NCBI GenBank assembly: GCA_964593455.1
Contig: CAZQHK010000069.1
Coordinates: 1-8,999 of the forward strand
DNA length: 8,999 bases
Reading direction: 5' to 3'
Source of the DNA: CAZQHK01 sp964593455
Lineage (GTDB): Bacteria > Muiribacteriota > CAYSPT01
Made by a program: the position numbers and the translations under genes. Below are positions 1-6,241 of the stretch, in pieces (position 1 is the first letter of the stretch; every line of letters starts with the position of its first letter). The notes below the pieces were generated by a model. It had not been told where the DNA came from and ran no database searches. It was given only the letters and a program-made list of their open reading frames with translations.

Positions 1-1413
1 GGCAAAACGGTGATCAGCCTGGACAAGGACAATCGGGGCCCGGAATCATTCACCTTCGAAGAGGACGGTGTGGCCATGGTCACGCCATATCTTTCGACCT
101 ACGGCCCGGCCTCCCTCACGGTGACCATCAAGAAGGCGGACGGGACTGAGGTTCAGTGGATGCACTGGGAACGCCAGCACGGCAACGATCCCGGCACCCT
201 GGTGGTCGATGGACAGAACGAATCGGGCTCGATGTACCAGCCTGACGCCAGTGACTGGTCTCCCACCGATCCTCCGGGTACCTACAAGTACGAGGCGAAA
301 AAAGGTGATGTCATCACCCTGCAGCTTAAAGGCCGCTTCGGGCGCGCCAATCCGTCCCTGGAAATGAAGGTTAAAGGCGGCGGTGCCGGTGATGATGACA
401 CCGGTGACGGCGACGACGGCGACGATGGTGATGACGGTGACGACACCGCTCCTCCTCCCAGCGGCGGTGTGCTGTCGGTCAAGGGTAAGAAGATACAGTT
501 CAACGGTAAAAAGGTGACCCTGGTAGCGTACGGGATGTACGGTCTGCTGGCCGACAACCAGTTCCCCTGGAAGAAGTTCCTGCAAAAGCTTAAAAAGGCA
601 AAAGTCAACATGGTCAGACCGTGGATTTGTTACCAGTGGGCTGCCGATGGGATGCCGTTTGCCAAACGCGGCGGTAAGTACGACCTGGAAAAATTCAACG
701 AAAAGTACTTCAAGAAGATGAAAAACTTCGTGGCCACGGCGGACAAGCTCGGTATTGTCGTTCAGCTCTGCATCTTCGATTCATGCGGAGTGGAAAACGG
801 CTCCAGATACTGGGGCCGCAGCCCCTACAACAGCCGCAACAACGTCAACGGCCTGGCGGGTTCGGGCCCGGCGGTGTTCAAGACCAAAGGAAAAATCGCC
901 CGTATCAACCGCGCGCTTATCGAAAAGGTGGTAGACACCGTGGGAGACTACGGCAATGTCATCTACGAAATCATGAACGAGCCGGAAGGGTTCGGCGGCG
1001 AAAGCGGTCTGGGACCGGCGGGCTGGCACAGTTGGGTAGCCGGTATCCTGAAAGCAAAGCTTAAGGGCAAGAAAGGCTCGAAGGTAGTCTCCACCAACGG
1101 CCAGGCGGCGGGTGATTCCAACATCGACATCGTCGCCTATCACGTCAACAGCCCCGGGTCCATCGGGGGACGGGGCGGCGGCAAGCCGGTCATCTGGTCC
1201 ACCGACGGGGCGGATACCATGACCACGAAGAATGTCGGGAAAGTCATGAAATATGCCAACAAGGCCATACAGGTGGGCGGGCACTTCGAGCATGTCGACA
1301 AGACGCTCTGGGACCCCACCTGGAAATCCGGCAACTATGACGCCAAGCTCAGCAATGTGAACCAGGGAATGATCAATGCTTTGGGGAAAATATCGTCTGG
1401 TCCATTAAAATAA
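1..1413 (+). CDS. Secreted GH5-like glycoside hydrolase with N-terminal beta domain (5' partial)
   Basis: The reading frame is open from base 1, so the true start (and probably a signal peptide) lies outside the window; the GTG at 10 is only the first start-like codon. Residues below count from that codon. Residues 12-122 form a beta-rich domain with the motifs LSTYGPA, ADGTEV and HWER. The same domain recurs in the exported protein at 4408-5196. Residues 123-150 are a flexible Gly/Asp linker ending in APPPSGG. Residues 155-467 resemble clan GH-A (GH5/cellulase-like) barrels: KKVTLVAYGMYG near the start, MVRPWICYQ, and YEIMNEPEG, whose Glu324 matches the family acid/base. On the seventh strand the family normally has a nucleophile Glu; here the text is KPVIWSTDGAD, with no Glu. 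It may act on, or only bind, a polysaccharide outside the cytoplasm. The stop is followed directly by the ribosome-binding site of a prepilin gene, so it is probably co-transcribed. The fold assignment is fairly secure; substrate and activity are unknown. Confidence 0.75.
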   Translation, partial: GKTVISLDKDNRGPESFTFEEDGVAMVTPYLSTYGPASLTVTIKKADGTEVQWMHWERQHGNDPGTLVVDGQNESGSMYQPDASDWSPTDPPGTYKYEAKKGDVITLQLKGRFGRANPSLEMKVKGGGAGDDDTGDGDDGDDGDDGDDTAPPPSGGVLSVKGKKIQFNGKKVTLVAYGMYGLLADNQFPWKKFLQKLKKAKVNMVRPWICYQWAADGMPFAKRGGKYDLEKFNEKYFKKMKNFVATADKLGIVVQLCIFDSCGVENGSRYWGRSPYNSRNNVNGLAGSGPAVFKTKGKIARINRALIEKVVDTVGDYGNVIYEIMNEPEGFGGESGLGPAGWHSWVAGILKAKLKGKKGSKVVSTNGQAAGDSNIDIVAYHVNSPGSIGGRGGGKPVIWSTDGADTMTTKNVGKVMKYANKAIQVGGHFEHVDKTLWDPTWKSGNYDAKLSNVNQGMINALGKISSGPLK

Positions 1414-1430
1414 GAGGAGAGGTCTTAATC
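1414..1430 (+). promoter_or_regulatory. Shine-Dalgarno site pointing to an ATC start codon
   Basis: GAGGAGAGG at 1414-1422 lies immediately after the glycosidase stop. Its AGGAG core (1415-1419) is eight bases from the ATC at 1428-1430, the ideal spacing for a start codon. In the prepilin frame there is no ATG, GTG or TTG from about 1353 until GTG at 1491, which is already inside the transmembrane helix. The site therefore decides the start of the next gene in favour of ATC, a very rare initiator, or of an ATG that has mutated or been misread. Confidence 0.6.
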
Positions 1431-1874
1431 AAACTATTTCGGTCACAAGGCATCACCCTGGTCGAACTGCTCGTTGCCTCGGTTATTCTGGTGATGATCA
1501 TTACTCCTATCTGTATGCTCTTCTCCACCAGCAGCCGGACCATTGCCAACGCCCGCAGCCTGACCATCGCCACCAGCCTGGCCAACAGTTACCTGTCGGC
1601 GATGAAAAAGGTGGCTGTTCCAGGAGAGTTTGACTCAGTTACGGACACGGATGCCCCGTCTCCGTATACTCCCACAGAGCTGGGAGTGCAGGAATCCCCC
1701 GCCGGTTTTACCAGGTCCGTCCGCATGATGAAGCTTGACAACCCCGGTGACGGGAAGGATTTCTTCCGGGCCTGCGTTACCGTGAAGTGGGAGGGAACCG
1801 ACAAACAGAAAATCCGCAACTACTCCCTGGACACCATCGTAGCCGGAGGCGGCGTAGTCGGAGGCGGATCATGA
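1428..1874 (+). CDS. Prepilin-like protein (PilV/GspI-type minor pseudopilin), probable ATC start
   Basis: Read from ATC 1428 this is a 148-aa protein beginning (M)KLFRSQG followed by ITLVELLVASVIL. That is a type IV prepilin signal: a basic leader of eight residues, cleavage after Gly8, Glu at +5 of the mature form and a hydrophobic helix to about residue 30. A prepilin peptidase (PilD family) would cleave and methylate it, and the protein would join a pseudopilus as a minor subunit. The rest (TSSRTIANARSLTIATSLA, then a soluble domain ending in Gly-rich VAGGGVVGGGS) fits PilV/GspI-like minor pilins in general layout; the exact subclass is not certain. Starting at the next conventional codon (GTG 1491) would remove the whole signal. 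The stop overlaps the next start as ATGA, so translation is coupled to the PilX-like gene. Confidence 0.8.
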   Translation: MKLFRSQGITLVELLVASVILVMIITPICMLFSTSSRTIANARSLTIATSLANSYLSAMKKVAVPGEFDSVTDTDAPSPYTPTELGVQESPAGFTRSVRMMKLDNPGDGKDFFRACVTVKWEGTDKQKIRNYSLDTIVAGGGVVGGGS

Positions 1875-3955
1875 ACAACCGGAGGTCCGTATCGAACCGG
1901 GGGTTCGTTTTGCCGCTGGTGCTGCTGGTTATCGTCATCATCTCTCTACTGGCCATCACCAGGTTGTACATCAGCAGCCAGCACATGGTCATGGTGTCTC
2001 ACCTGGCGGACAAAGAAAGGGCCTACTATCTGTCGATTGCCGCCCTGGAAGCGGGTAAGGATGTTCTGGATCAGGTGTTTATCTTTCTCAACGACAGCAA
2101 CCCCGAAACCTACCCCAAGCGGGAAAAAGCTCCTGAAGAAATTGCTCCCGTGGTCCGGGAACTGCTCGATGATGAAGGTTTTCCCCGGAAATCCGGCGCG
2201 CAGTTTAACCTCCAGTCTCCGCTGGTAGATGAGTTTCTGGAGTCTATGGAGGACGATGATATACAGTCCCTCGATCTGTCTGTCACGCTCTATGAAGCAC
2301 GTCCGTTCCATATAGAGGGCAGTCAAACCGACCAGGGATTCCAGACGTTCATGCGTATCGATCCGCGGGAAGCTACCTACACCATCTCGGTTACATCAAA
2401 GGCAGTGTATCGTGAAACCCCTTCTACTACGTGCCTGTTCACCGAGATGAAACTGGTCAACATCACGCCGCCCGTGATAGGCAAGTTCGCCGTCATTTTG
2501 AACCGCCCGGGAACCCTCCAGGTCAATGCCATCAAGGATTCCCGCAGTGTCGATACCATGCTGGGCGCACCCTTTATCATCAAGAGCGGCTCGAGTTGCG
2601 GCTTCGACGAGACTATGACCGATGATGATGCCAGGGACCTGATCGACGCCCAGGGCTGGATCTACCTGGGGGGAGACCAGGCGTGGGAACTGAACCTGTC
2701 CAAGGGCGGCGGGCGTCCAGACTACCAGGACCCACTGCTCAAAACGTACATGTGTTTCAACAGGATACCCTCGCAGCATGATCTGTCACCTGAAAACCAG
2801 AGGTACAGCGAGGAGGAGGGAGAAGAGTTCAGCTATTATGCCTTCCAGACCGGGCTGTACCAGGAGCTGCAGCAGGATGCCACCGGCAAACCGTTGTCGC
2901 TGCTGGACGAGCGGGAAGCAGCCTTCTCATCGATATTGAATCTCGCCGGAAGCGAGGAGGAGACCACACCGACCATGGTGCTGGGTAAAGCGGTCAGGAA
3001 GTGGGCGTGTATACAGGGACTATACAACAACGATACCGATAAAAAAGCGGTGTTCCCGTACCTGGATGAAACCACGTTTTACTCCAATGACTGGCCGGGG
3101 GAATGGAGCCCCGATAATATCGAGTATATCCGGAACAACTTCGGGAGCGACGGATATAATGGTGAAAACGGCTACGAGCGCTTCATGTCATTTGTAGCGT
3201 CGCAACCTTACAATCACGGTAACCAGGAACTGACCGACTACGAAGCCTCGGAGATCGAAACTGCCCTGGTGCACGAGCCGGAGTCGTTCCCACCGGGCAC
3301 CGACCAGCCTCCGGTACTGAAACGGATCAAGGTGGATCAGAATGATCAGCCCCTTCACACCATGGCCTGGGGGAGCATTTACACCCTGCTGGACACCGAT
3401 GAAAACATCGTATTCAAAGGGGCCAGCCCCGGAGAAATCGACTTTGCCCGTTATCTCGCACCAAAATGCTCCTACACCTTTACCAACTCGAATGCCCTTT
3501 TCAGCTTCATGCAGCGGCGTACGGAATCAACTATGACACTGAGGATAAGCGGGGTGGTAAAGGTGTCGTCGGATCTCACGGTCAGGGGTCAGATTCAGGT
3601 CCTCCATGGCGGCGGCGGCACGATTCTGGTGGAAGGCAACATCGAGATCAGGGGCGGGATAACCGCTCCTTCCGAGGATCTTCTGGTCCTGGTGTCCACC
3701 TCGGGCAATATCCTGGTTGATACGCCGCAACGGTTGGACTGCGCCCTGGTGGCCCTGAACGGGACGGTCCGTCTGCCGGAGAATTTTCACATCAATGGCT
3801 TGCTGGCGGCTGACAGGGTTATCGTTCCGCGGGGAAACAACCGTTCAAAACGTGAGCTGGTTTACAACCGTCAGCTCGATCCTACCAACATGGAAACCTA
3901 CCGCCGGAATTATCGGTTAATGGTTAAGGAAGAGTGGAACCAGATAGTCAAGTAA
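1871..3955 (+). CDS. PilX-like pilus assembly protein with C-terminal beta-repeat domain
   Basis: ATG 1871 is chosen because GGAGG (1860-1864) lies six bases upstream and it overlaps the previous stop as ATGA; the frame stays open further upstream but without comparable support. The product is 694 aa. Residues 1-10 are basic, residues 12-31 form one membrane helix (GFVLPLVLLVIVIISLLAI), and ADKERAYYLSIAALEAGKD at 46-64 resembles the start of PilX/GspK-type minor pilins, which lack a strict +5 Glu consensus. The middle 450 residues are not recognised. Residues about 555-655 are a run of short beta strands (RISGVVKVSSDLTVRG, ILVEGNIEIRGGI, NILVDT, GTVRLPENFHINGLL), as in the beta-helical C-termini of many large PilX-like proteins. 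It is much longer than the classical PilX of Neisseria or Pseudomonas (about 160-200 aa). It probably sits at or near the tip complex of a pseudopilus. Confidence 0.8.
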   Translation: MNNRRSVSNRGFVLPLVLLVIVIISLLAITRLYISSQHMVMVSHLADKERAYYLSIAALEAGKDVLDQVFIFLNDSNPETYPKREKAPEEIAPVVRELLDDEGFPRKSGAQFNLQSPLVDEFLESMEDDDIQSLDLSVTLYEARPFHIEGSQTDQGFQTFMRIDPREATYTISVTSKAVYRETPSTTCLFTEMKLVNITPPVIGKFAVILNRPGTLQVNAIKDSRSVDTMLGAPFIIKSGSSCGFDETMTDDDARDLIDAQGWIYLGGDQAWELNLSKGGGRPDYQDPLLKTYMCFNRIPSQHDLSPENQRYSEEEGEEFSYYAFQTGLYQELQQDATGKPLSLLDEREAAFSSILNLAGSEEETTPTMVLGKAVRKWACIQGLYNNDTDKKAVFPYLDETTFYSNDWPGEWSPDNIEYIRNNFGSDGYNGENGYERFMSFVASQPYNHGNQELTDYEASEIETALVHEPESFPPGTDQPPVLKRIKVDQNDQPLHTMAWGSIYTLLDTDENIVFKGASPGEIDFARYLAPKCSYTFTNSNALFSFMQRRTESTMTLRISGVVKVSSDLTVRGQIQVLHGGGGTILVEGNIEIRGGITAPSEDLLVLVSTSGNILVDTPQRLDCALVALNGTVRLPENFHINGLLAADRVIVPRGNNRSKRELVYNRQLDPTNMETYRRNYRLMVKEEWNQIVK

Positions 3956-3966
3956 GATTGAGAAAC

Positions 3967-3997
3967 ACCATCCTGATGGTTAACCATCTTGATGGTT
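3967..3997 (+). repeat. Two tandem palindromes between pilin genes
   Basis: ACCATC-CT-GATGGT (3967-3980) and AACCATC-TT-GATGGTT (3982-3997) are two small perfect dyads. They also form a direct repeat of 15 bases with one mismatch and a 16-base period. No T-run follows, so a terminator is unlikely. They could form small mRNA hairpins next to the following ribosome-binding site. Confidence 0.6.
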
Positions 3998-3998
3998 G

Positions 3999-4019
3999 AG
4001 GAGGAGTGGAACCCGATTG
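3999..4019 (+). promoter_or_regulatory. Shine-Dalgarno site selecting a TTG start
   Basis: AGGAGGAG at 3999-4006 is followed after ten bases by TTG at 4017-4019, in frame with the next prepilin. A TTG at 3996 is also in frame but lies before the Shine-Dalgarno sequence, so 4017 is preferred. Confidence 0.6.
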
Positions 4020-4466
4020 TCAGGTAGGACAGGAAAAAAACAGCGCCGTACGGGTATACCCTCTGGGCCGAGAAACGCAGGCGGCTACACGCTGGTGGAA
4101 ATGCTGGTGGTAGCTGCCATAATCGTTACCGTCATGGCAATGGTGGTGTTTTTCATGATGAGTGCCAAACGCAGCGGCCAGCGTGATGAGTGCCAGGAGG
4201 AGTACTGGCGGCAGTTGGCACTGCTGCAAGCGGTGCTTAAAAAAGATCTTAGAAACGCGGTGGTCCTTGAGGGAGAGGAAGGCAATTACAGTATCAAGAC
4301 CGCCTCCATGGATACGGATGGACGGCTGAAACTGCGTGAAGTCACGTATGTTGTCAAAGACAGTGAAGGTACGGTGGAGCGAATAGATGAGACGGGAGCC
4401 AAACGATATGAGTTCAAAGAATATCTCGAAGACCGGCAGTTCGTCTTCAAGCTCGAACAACATTAG
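4017..4466 (+). CDS. GspJ/PulJ-like prepilin (minor pseudopilin)
   Basis: From TTG 4017 the product is 149 aa. It has a long, strongly basic leader of 23 residues ending NAGG, then YTLVEMLVVAAIIVTVMAMVV: cleavage after Gly23 and the conserved Glu at +5 of the mature protein. The helix is followed by a soluble domain with LLQAVLKKDLRNA, the pattern typical of GspJ-like minor pseudopilins; the second prepilin downstream has a matching LVSHLKKDIRSS. It would be processed by prepilin peptidase and inserted into a pseudopilus. The last 59 bases overlap the next gene in another frame, so the C-terminus (FKEYLEDRQFVFKLEQH) and that protein's N-terminus are encoded by the same DNA. Identity as a pseudopilin is firm; the J subtype is an inference. 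Confidence 0.85.
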   Translation: MSGRTGKKQRRTGIPSGPRNAGGYTLVEMLVVAAIIVTVMAMVVFFMMSAKRSGQRDECQEEYWRQLALLQAVLKKDLRNAVVLEGEEGNYSIKTASMDTDGRLKLREVTYVVKDSEGTVERIDETGAKRYEFKEYLEDRQFVFKLEQH

Positions 4467-5196
4467 CCCGGTCGTTTTCATTCACTCACTCGCAACAATT
4501 GTTCTGATCTTCTTTCTGCTGGCCGTGCCGGTGGTGGCGGATGTCTCTTTTGAAATCGGTGTGGAGGGCAACACCGTGGAGGAAAACGCTGAAACGCCCA
4601 ACCTCGAGCAGGCTGACACCGGGGAGGTATCCTGGTCGGAGCAGACGGCACCGATGGAACTGGACTCCGTGCCGGTTGAGGTGAAAGACCTGGAAGCGCC
4701 GACGCTTACCGATTTCATGAACGGATACATGCATCTTCTTCGCAGCCCCCATAACATCGGGCGGGGAATCGATGTCCCGCCTGATACCGTTGAGCAGGCG
4801 CTTGCCCCTCCACAGGCGGGCATCGGCGGGACGCCCACGGCCACTGAAACATATGTCGCCAAGCGCGATGGTCCCGTTGCTCTGCAGGTTTTCTTGAGTA
4901 CCTATAACCCGGCCAAGTATGCGGTCCGTGTCTACCGCCCCGACGGCAGCGAAGTTTTGTTTAACGGAAAACCGTTTTTGATCTGGGAGCGGCCGGATGA
5001 CAAGTCATACAATCCCCTGTATTTCAAGGGCAGGGAAGTTCCCAATTCCATGGTACTGGTCGGCCGCGGTGATTATTCGCCGGCCAGGGGTCTCAGGTAT
5101 GTGGACCGGATAAGACGCGGTTTCAAGGTGGTATTGGAAACGTATGGCGAGGTGGAGAGCGGAAGTTATCTCAAGGTGGACAGTCCCGCTTTTTAG
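4408..5196 (+). CDS. Exported protein with the same beta domain as the neighbouring glycosidase
   Basis: ATG 4408 has GGGAG nine bases upstream. An in-frame ATG at 4387 (GGTGGAG upstream) is an alternative and adds seven residues. The 262-aa product has a Ser-rich N-terminus (residues 11-16 all Ser) and a hydrophobic segment at about 21-43, with a plausible signal peptidase site after Ala44 (PVVA-DV). Residues 45-147 are an acidic, Pro-containing region without a recognised fold. Residues 148-258 align over their whole length with the N-terminal domain of the protein at 1-1413: LSTYNPA matches LSTYGPA, RPDGSEV matches KADGTEV, IWER matches HWER, and both end in a strand ending LKV/MKV. There is no catalytic domain. 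Lying between two prepilin genes, it may be a structural or substrate-binding partner of the pseudopilus, or a secreted cargo. No known family was recognised. Confidence 0.75.
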   Translation: MSSKNISKTGSSSSSSNNISPVVFIHSLATIVLIFFLLAVPVVADVSFEIGVEGNTVEENAETPNLEQADTGEVSWSEQTAPMELDSVPVEVKDLEAPTLTDFMNGYMHLLRSPHNIGRGIDVPPDTVEQALAPPQAGIGGTPTATETYVAKRDGPVALQVFLSTYNPAKYAVRVYRPDGSEVLFNGKPFLIWERPDDKSYNPLYFKGREVPNSMVLVGRGDYSPARGLRYVDRIRRGFKVVLETYGEVESGSYLKVDSPAF

Positions 5197-5220
5197 TATG
5201 CAGATCAAAAAGCGATACAC

Positions 5221-5243
5221 GGAGGCAAGATGACCGGGTGATG
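5221..5243 (+). promoter_or_regulatory. Three-codon minigene coupled to the next start (TGATG)
   Basis: GGAGG (5221-5225) is followed closely by ATG ACC GGG TGA (5230-5241), and the TGA overlaps the ATG at 5241 that starts the prepilin gene. The prepilin ATG itself is 15 bases from the Shine-Dalgarno site, too far for direct use. A GTG at 5238 is also in frame. Initiation at the minigene and restart at 5241 is one reading; relaxed spacing to GTG 5238 (12 bases) is the other. Confidence 0.4.
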
Positions 5244-5762
5244 TACCAGAGTTCAAAATGGTCAGCCGCTCGCGGCTTCACATTCATCGAAACGCTGGTG
5301 GTAGCCGCCGTGCTGCTGGTGGCCGTCGCGGCCGCGATGTTTGCCTGGTCGCATTTCTCCCGGCGGGCTGCCAGGGAAGAGTTGCAGGTCAGGTTTAACC
5401 GGGAATCGGACAGCCTGGTTTCACATCTCAAAAAGGATATTCGAAGCTCCAGCAGCATGGCCGCCATTCTCGGCGGACTGGCTCTTGAAGTGAATGCCAT
5501 CGATTCTACCGGAGTGCCTGTTCCTACTACCGTTACCTACCGCCGTGAAGGAAACTGCCTGGTTCGAAGCTCCGGCGACGAAAAACGTGACATGATAGAT
5601 TTTGCTTCGGCGGTGTCGGCCGGTTTCACAATTGATTTCAAATTGGAACCGGTTTCGAGTTCCGCGCTGCACCTGGGTATTCGTGTGAAGACCGAAAGCG
5701 GTAAGACTATCTTCGAGCGGGAAGAGCAGCTTTCTCCGGACCGGATCAATAACGAACCGTAG
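5241..5762 (+). CDS. Second GspJ-like prepilin (minor pseudopilin)
   Basis: From ATG 5241 the product is 173 aa. The leader MYQSSKWSAARG is followed by FTFIETLVVAAVLLVAVAAAM: cleavage after Gly12, Glu at +5, and a helix to about residue 34. The soluble domain begins REELQVRFNRESDSLVSHLKKDIRSS, similar in pattern to the upstream prepilin (4017-4466), and continues with TVTYRREGNCLVRSS, a feature common in GspJ-like proteins. The two are probably paralogues. It is the last gene of the pseudopilin block; no recognisable terminator follows, and the DNA beyond it is degraded. No genes for the ATPase, platform protein, secretin or prepilin peptidase lie in the window, so the machine it serves is encoded elsewhere. 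Confidence 0.85.
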   Translation: MYQSSKWSAARGFTFIETLVVAAVLLVAVAAAMFAWSHFSRRAAREELQVRFNRESDSLVSHLKKDIRSSSSMAAILGGLALEVNAIDSTGVPVPTTVTYRREGNCLVRSSGDEKRDMIDFASAVSAGFTIDFKLEPVSSSALHLGIRVKTESGKTIFEREEQLSPDRINNEP

Positions 5763-5779
5763 CGCTATTGGAACACTGA

Positions 5780-5983
5780 ATGGCTGTAAAACTGGTTCCC
5801 CTGTTGTGCTTTATCGGCCTGGGATACGTTCTGAAAGGCCGCCTGTTGGATGATGACGACGGCTGAAAATTCCTGTCGCTGGTTTTCTATATAACACTGC
5901 CGGCTCTGCTGGTGGTTTCCATCCCCCGCGGGTCAAGCTGGCCTGGTTCCATGATCATCAACACCGCTTTTATACATTTATAG
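5780..5983 (+). pseudogene. Remnant of an AEC-family (auxin efflux carrier type) permease
   Basis: The frame from ATG 5780 reads MAVKLVPLLCFIGLGYVLK and then RLLDDDDG, meets TGA at 5864-5866, and continues KFLSLVFYITLPALLVVSI to a TAG at 5981-5983. GLGYVLK, the Leu-Leu-Asp segment and LVFYITLPAL are the signature of the first two membrane helices of AEC transporters, which are normally about 300 aa. Only about 67 codons remain and one is a stop, so this is a dead N-terminal fragment. No Shine-Dalgarno sequence is visible. Confidence 0.65.
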
Positions 5984-6048
5984 GAAATCCCTTCTGAGAA
6001 GAATTTACCGATTTGACTCACCGGGCGTATTCCCTCCACGAAAGTTGA

Positions 6049-6097
6049 CAGAATGTCTCCTTATGAGACGCACAAGACGCTCATCCGTCCCATTCTG
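6049..6097. repeat. Imperfect 49-bp dyad, possible intergenic repeat
   Basis: CAGAATG (6049-6055) is the inverse of CATTCTG (6091-6097). Inside, ATGAG (6063-6067) is the inverse of CTCAT (6079-6083). Outside, TTG and CAA extend the stem with a bulge. It lies in DNA without an intact gene. A 70-codon open frame on the minus strand (6005-6217) passes through it but is not credible as a gene. Confidence 0.4.
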
Positions 6098-6222
6098 CGA
6101 CAAATAATACCGTATTGTATGCCTGCTCGCAACGCGGAGGGATGAGCCTGGGGTTGTTGTTGCCGTTTTCGGAGGGTAAAATGTAGGAAATCGGCCTGTT
6201 TGACCGCATCTATTCACCTATG
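6098..6222 (+). pseudogene. Possible MutS-like fragments
   Basis: One frame reads RQIIPYCMPARNAE (6098-6139). Another, 47 bases later, reads EIGLFDRIYS (6187-6216). Together they resemble the MutS segment normally reading roughly GC(F/Y)VPA..A.IG..DRI(F/Y). The intervening bases begin and end near a 7-bp direct repeat CGGAGGG (6135-6141 and 6170-6176). The match is short and made by eye; it could be chance. Confidence 0.3.
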
Positions 6223-6241
6223 TGCAATGGAGGAGATCAAA

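Larger units (their letters stand above)
3920..4027 (+). repeat. Duplicated 3' end of the pilX-like gene (36-nt copies, 72-nt offset)
   Basis: Bases 3920-3955 encode the last residues of the PilX-like protein (MVKEEWNQIVK, stop). Bases 3992-4027 encode MVEEEWNPIVR and a stop in an equivalent frame, differing at only 6 of 36 positions. The second copy is no longer attached to the gene. Its purine-rich part supplies the AGGAGGAG ribosome-binding site, and the TTG start of the next gene lies inside it. It may be a tandem duplication, or the surviving tail of a deleted pilX paralogue. Confidence 0.8.

Noticed and set aside
46..611. Two long minus-strand open frames opposite the glycosidase gene
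   Set aside because: They are antisense shadows of a GC-rich gene; composition is poor in normal protein features and the plus-strand product has clear domains.
5864..5866. TGA in the AEC-like frame as selenocysteine or reassigned codon
   Set aside because: No SECIS-like hairpin was evident, AEC permeases are not selenoproteins, and other genes here terminate at TGA.
6005..6217. A 70-codon minus-strand open frame through the 49-bp dyad
   Set aside because: It has no Shine-Dalgarno, no hydrophobic or domain pattern I recognise, and it overlaps remnant text on the plus strand.
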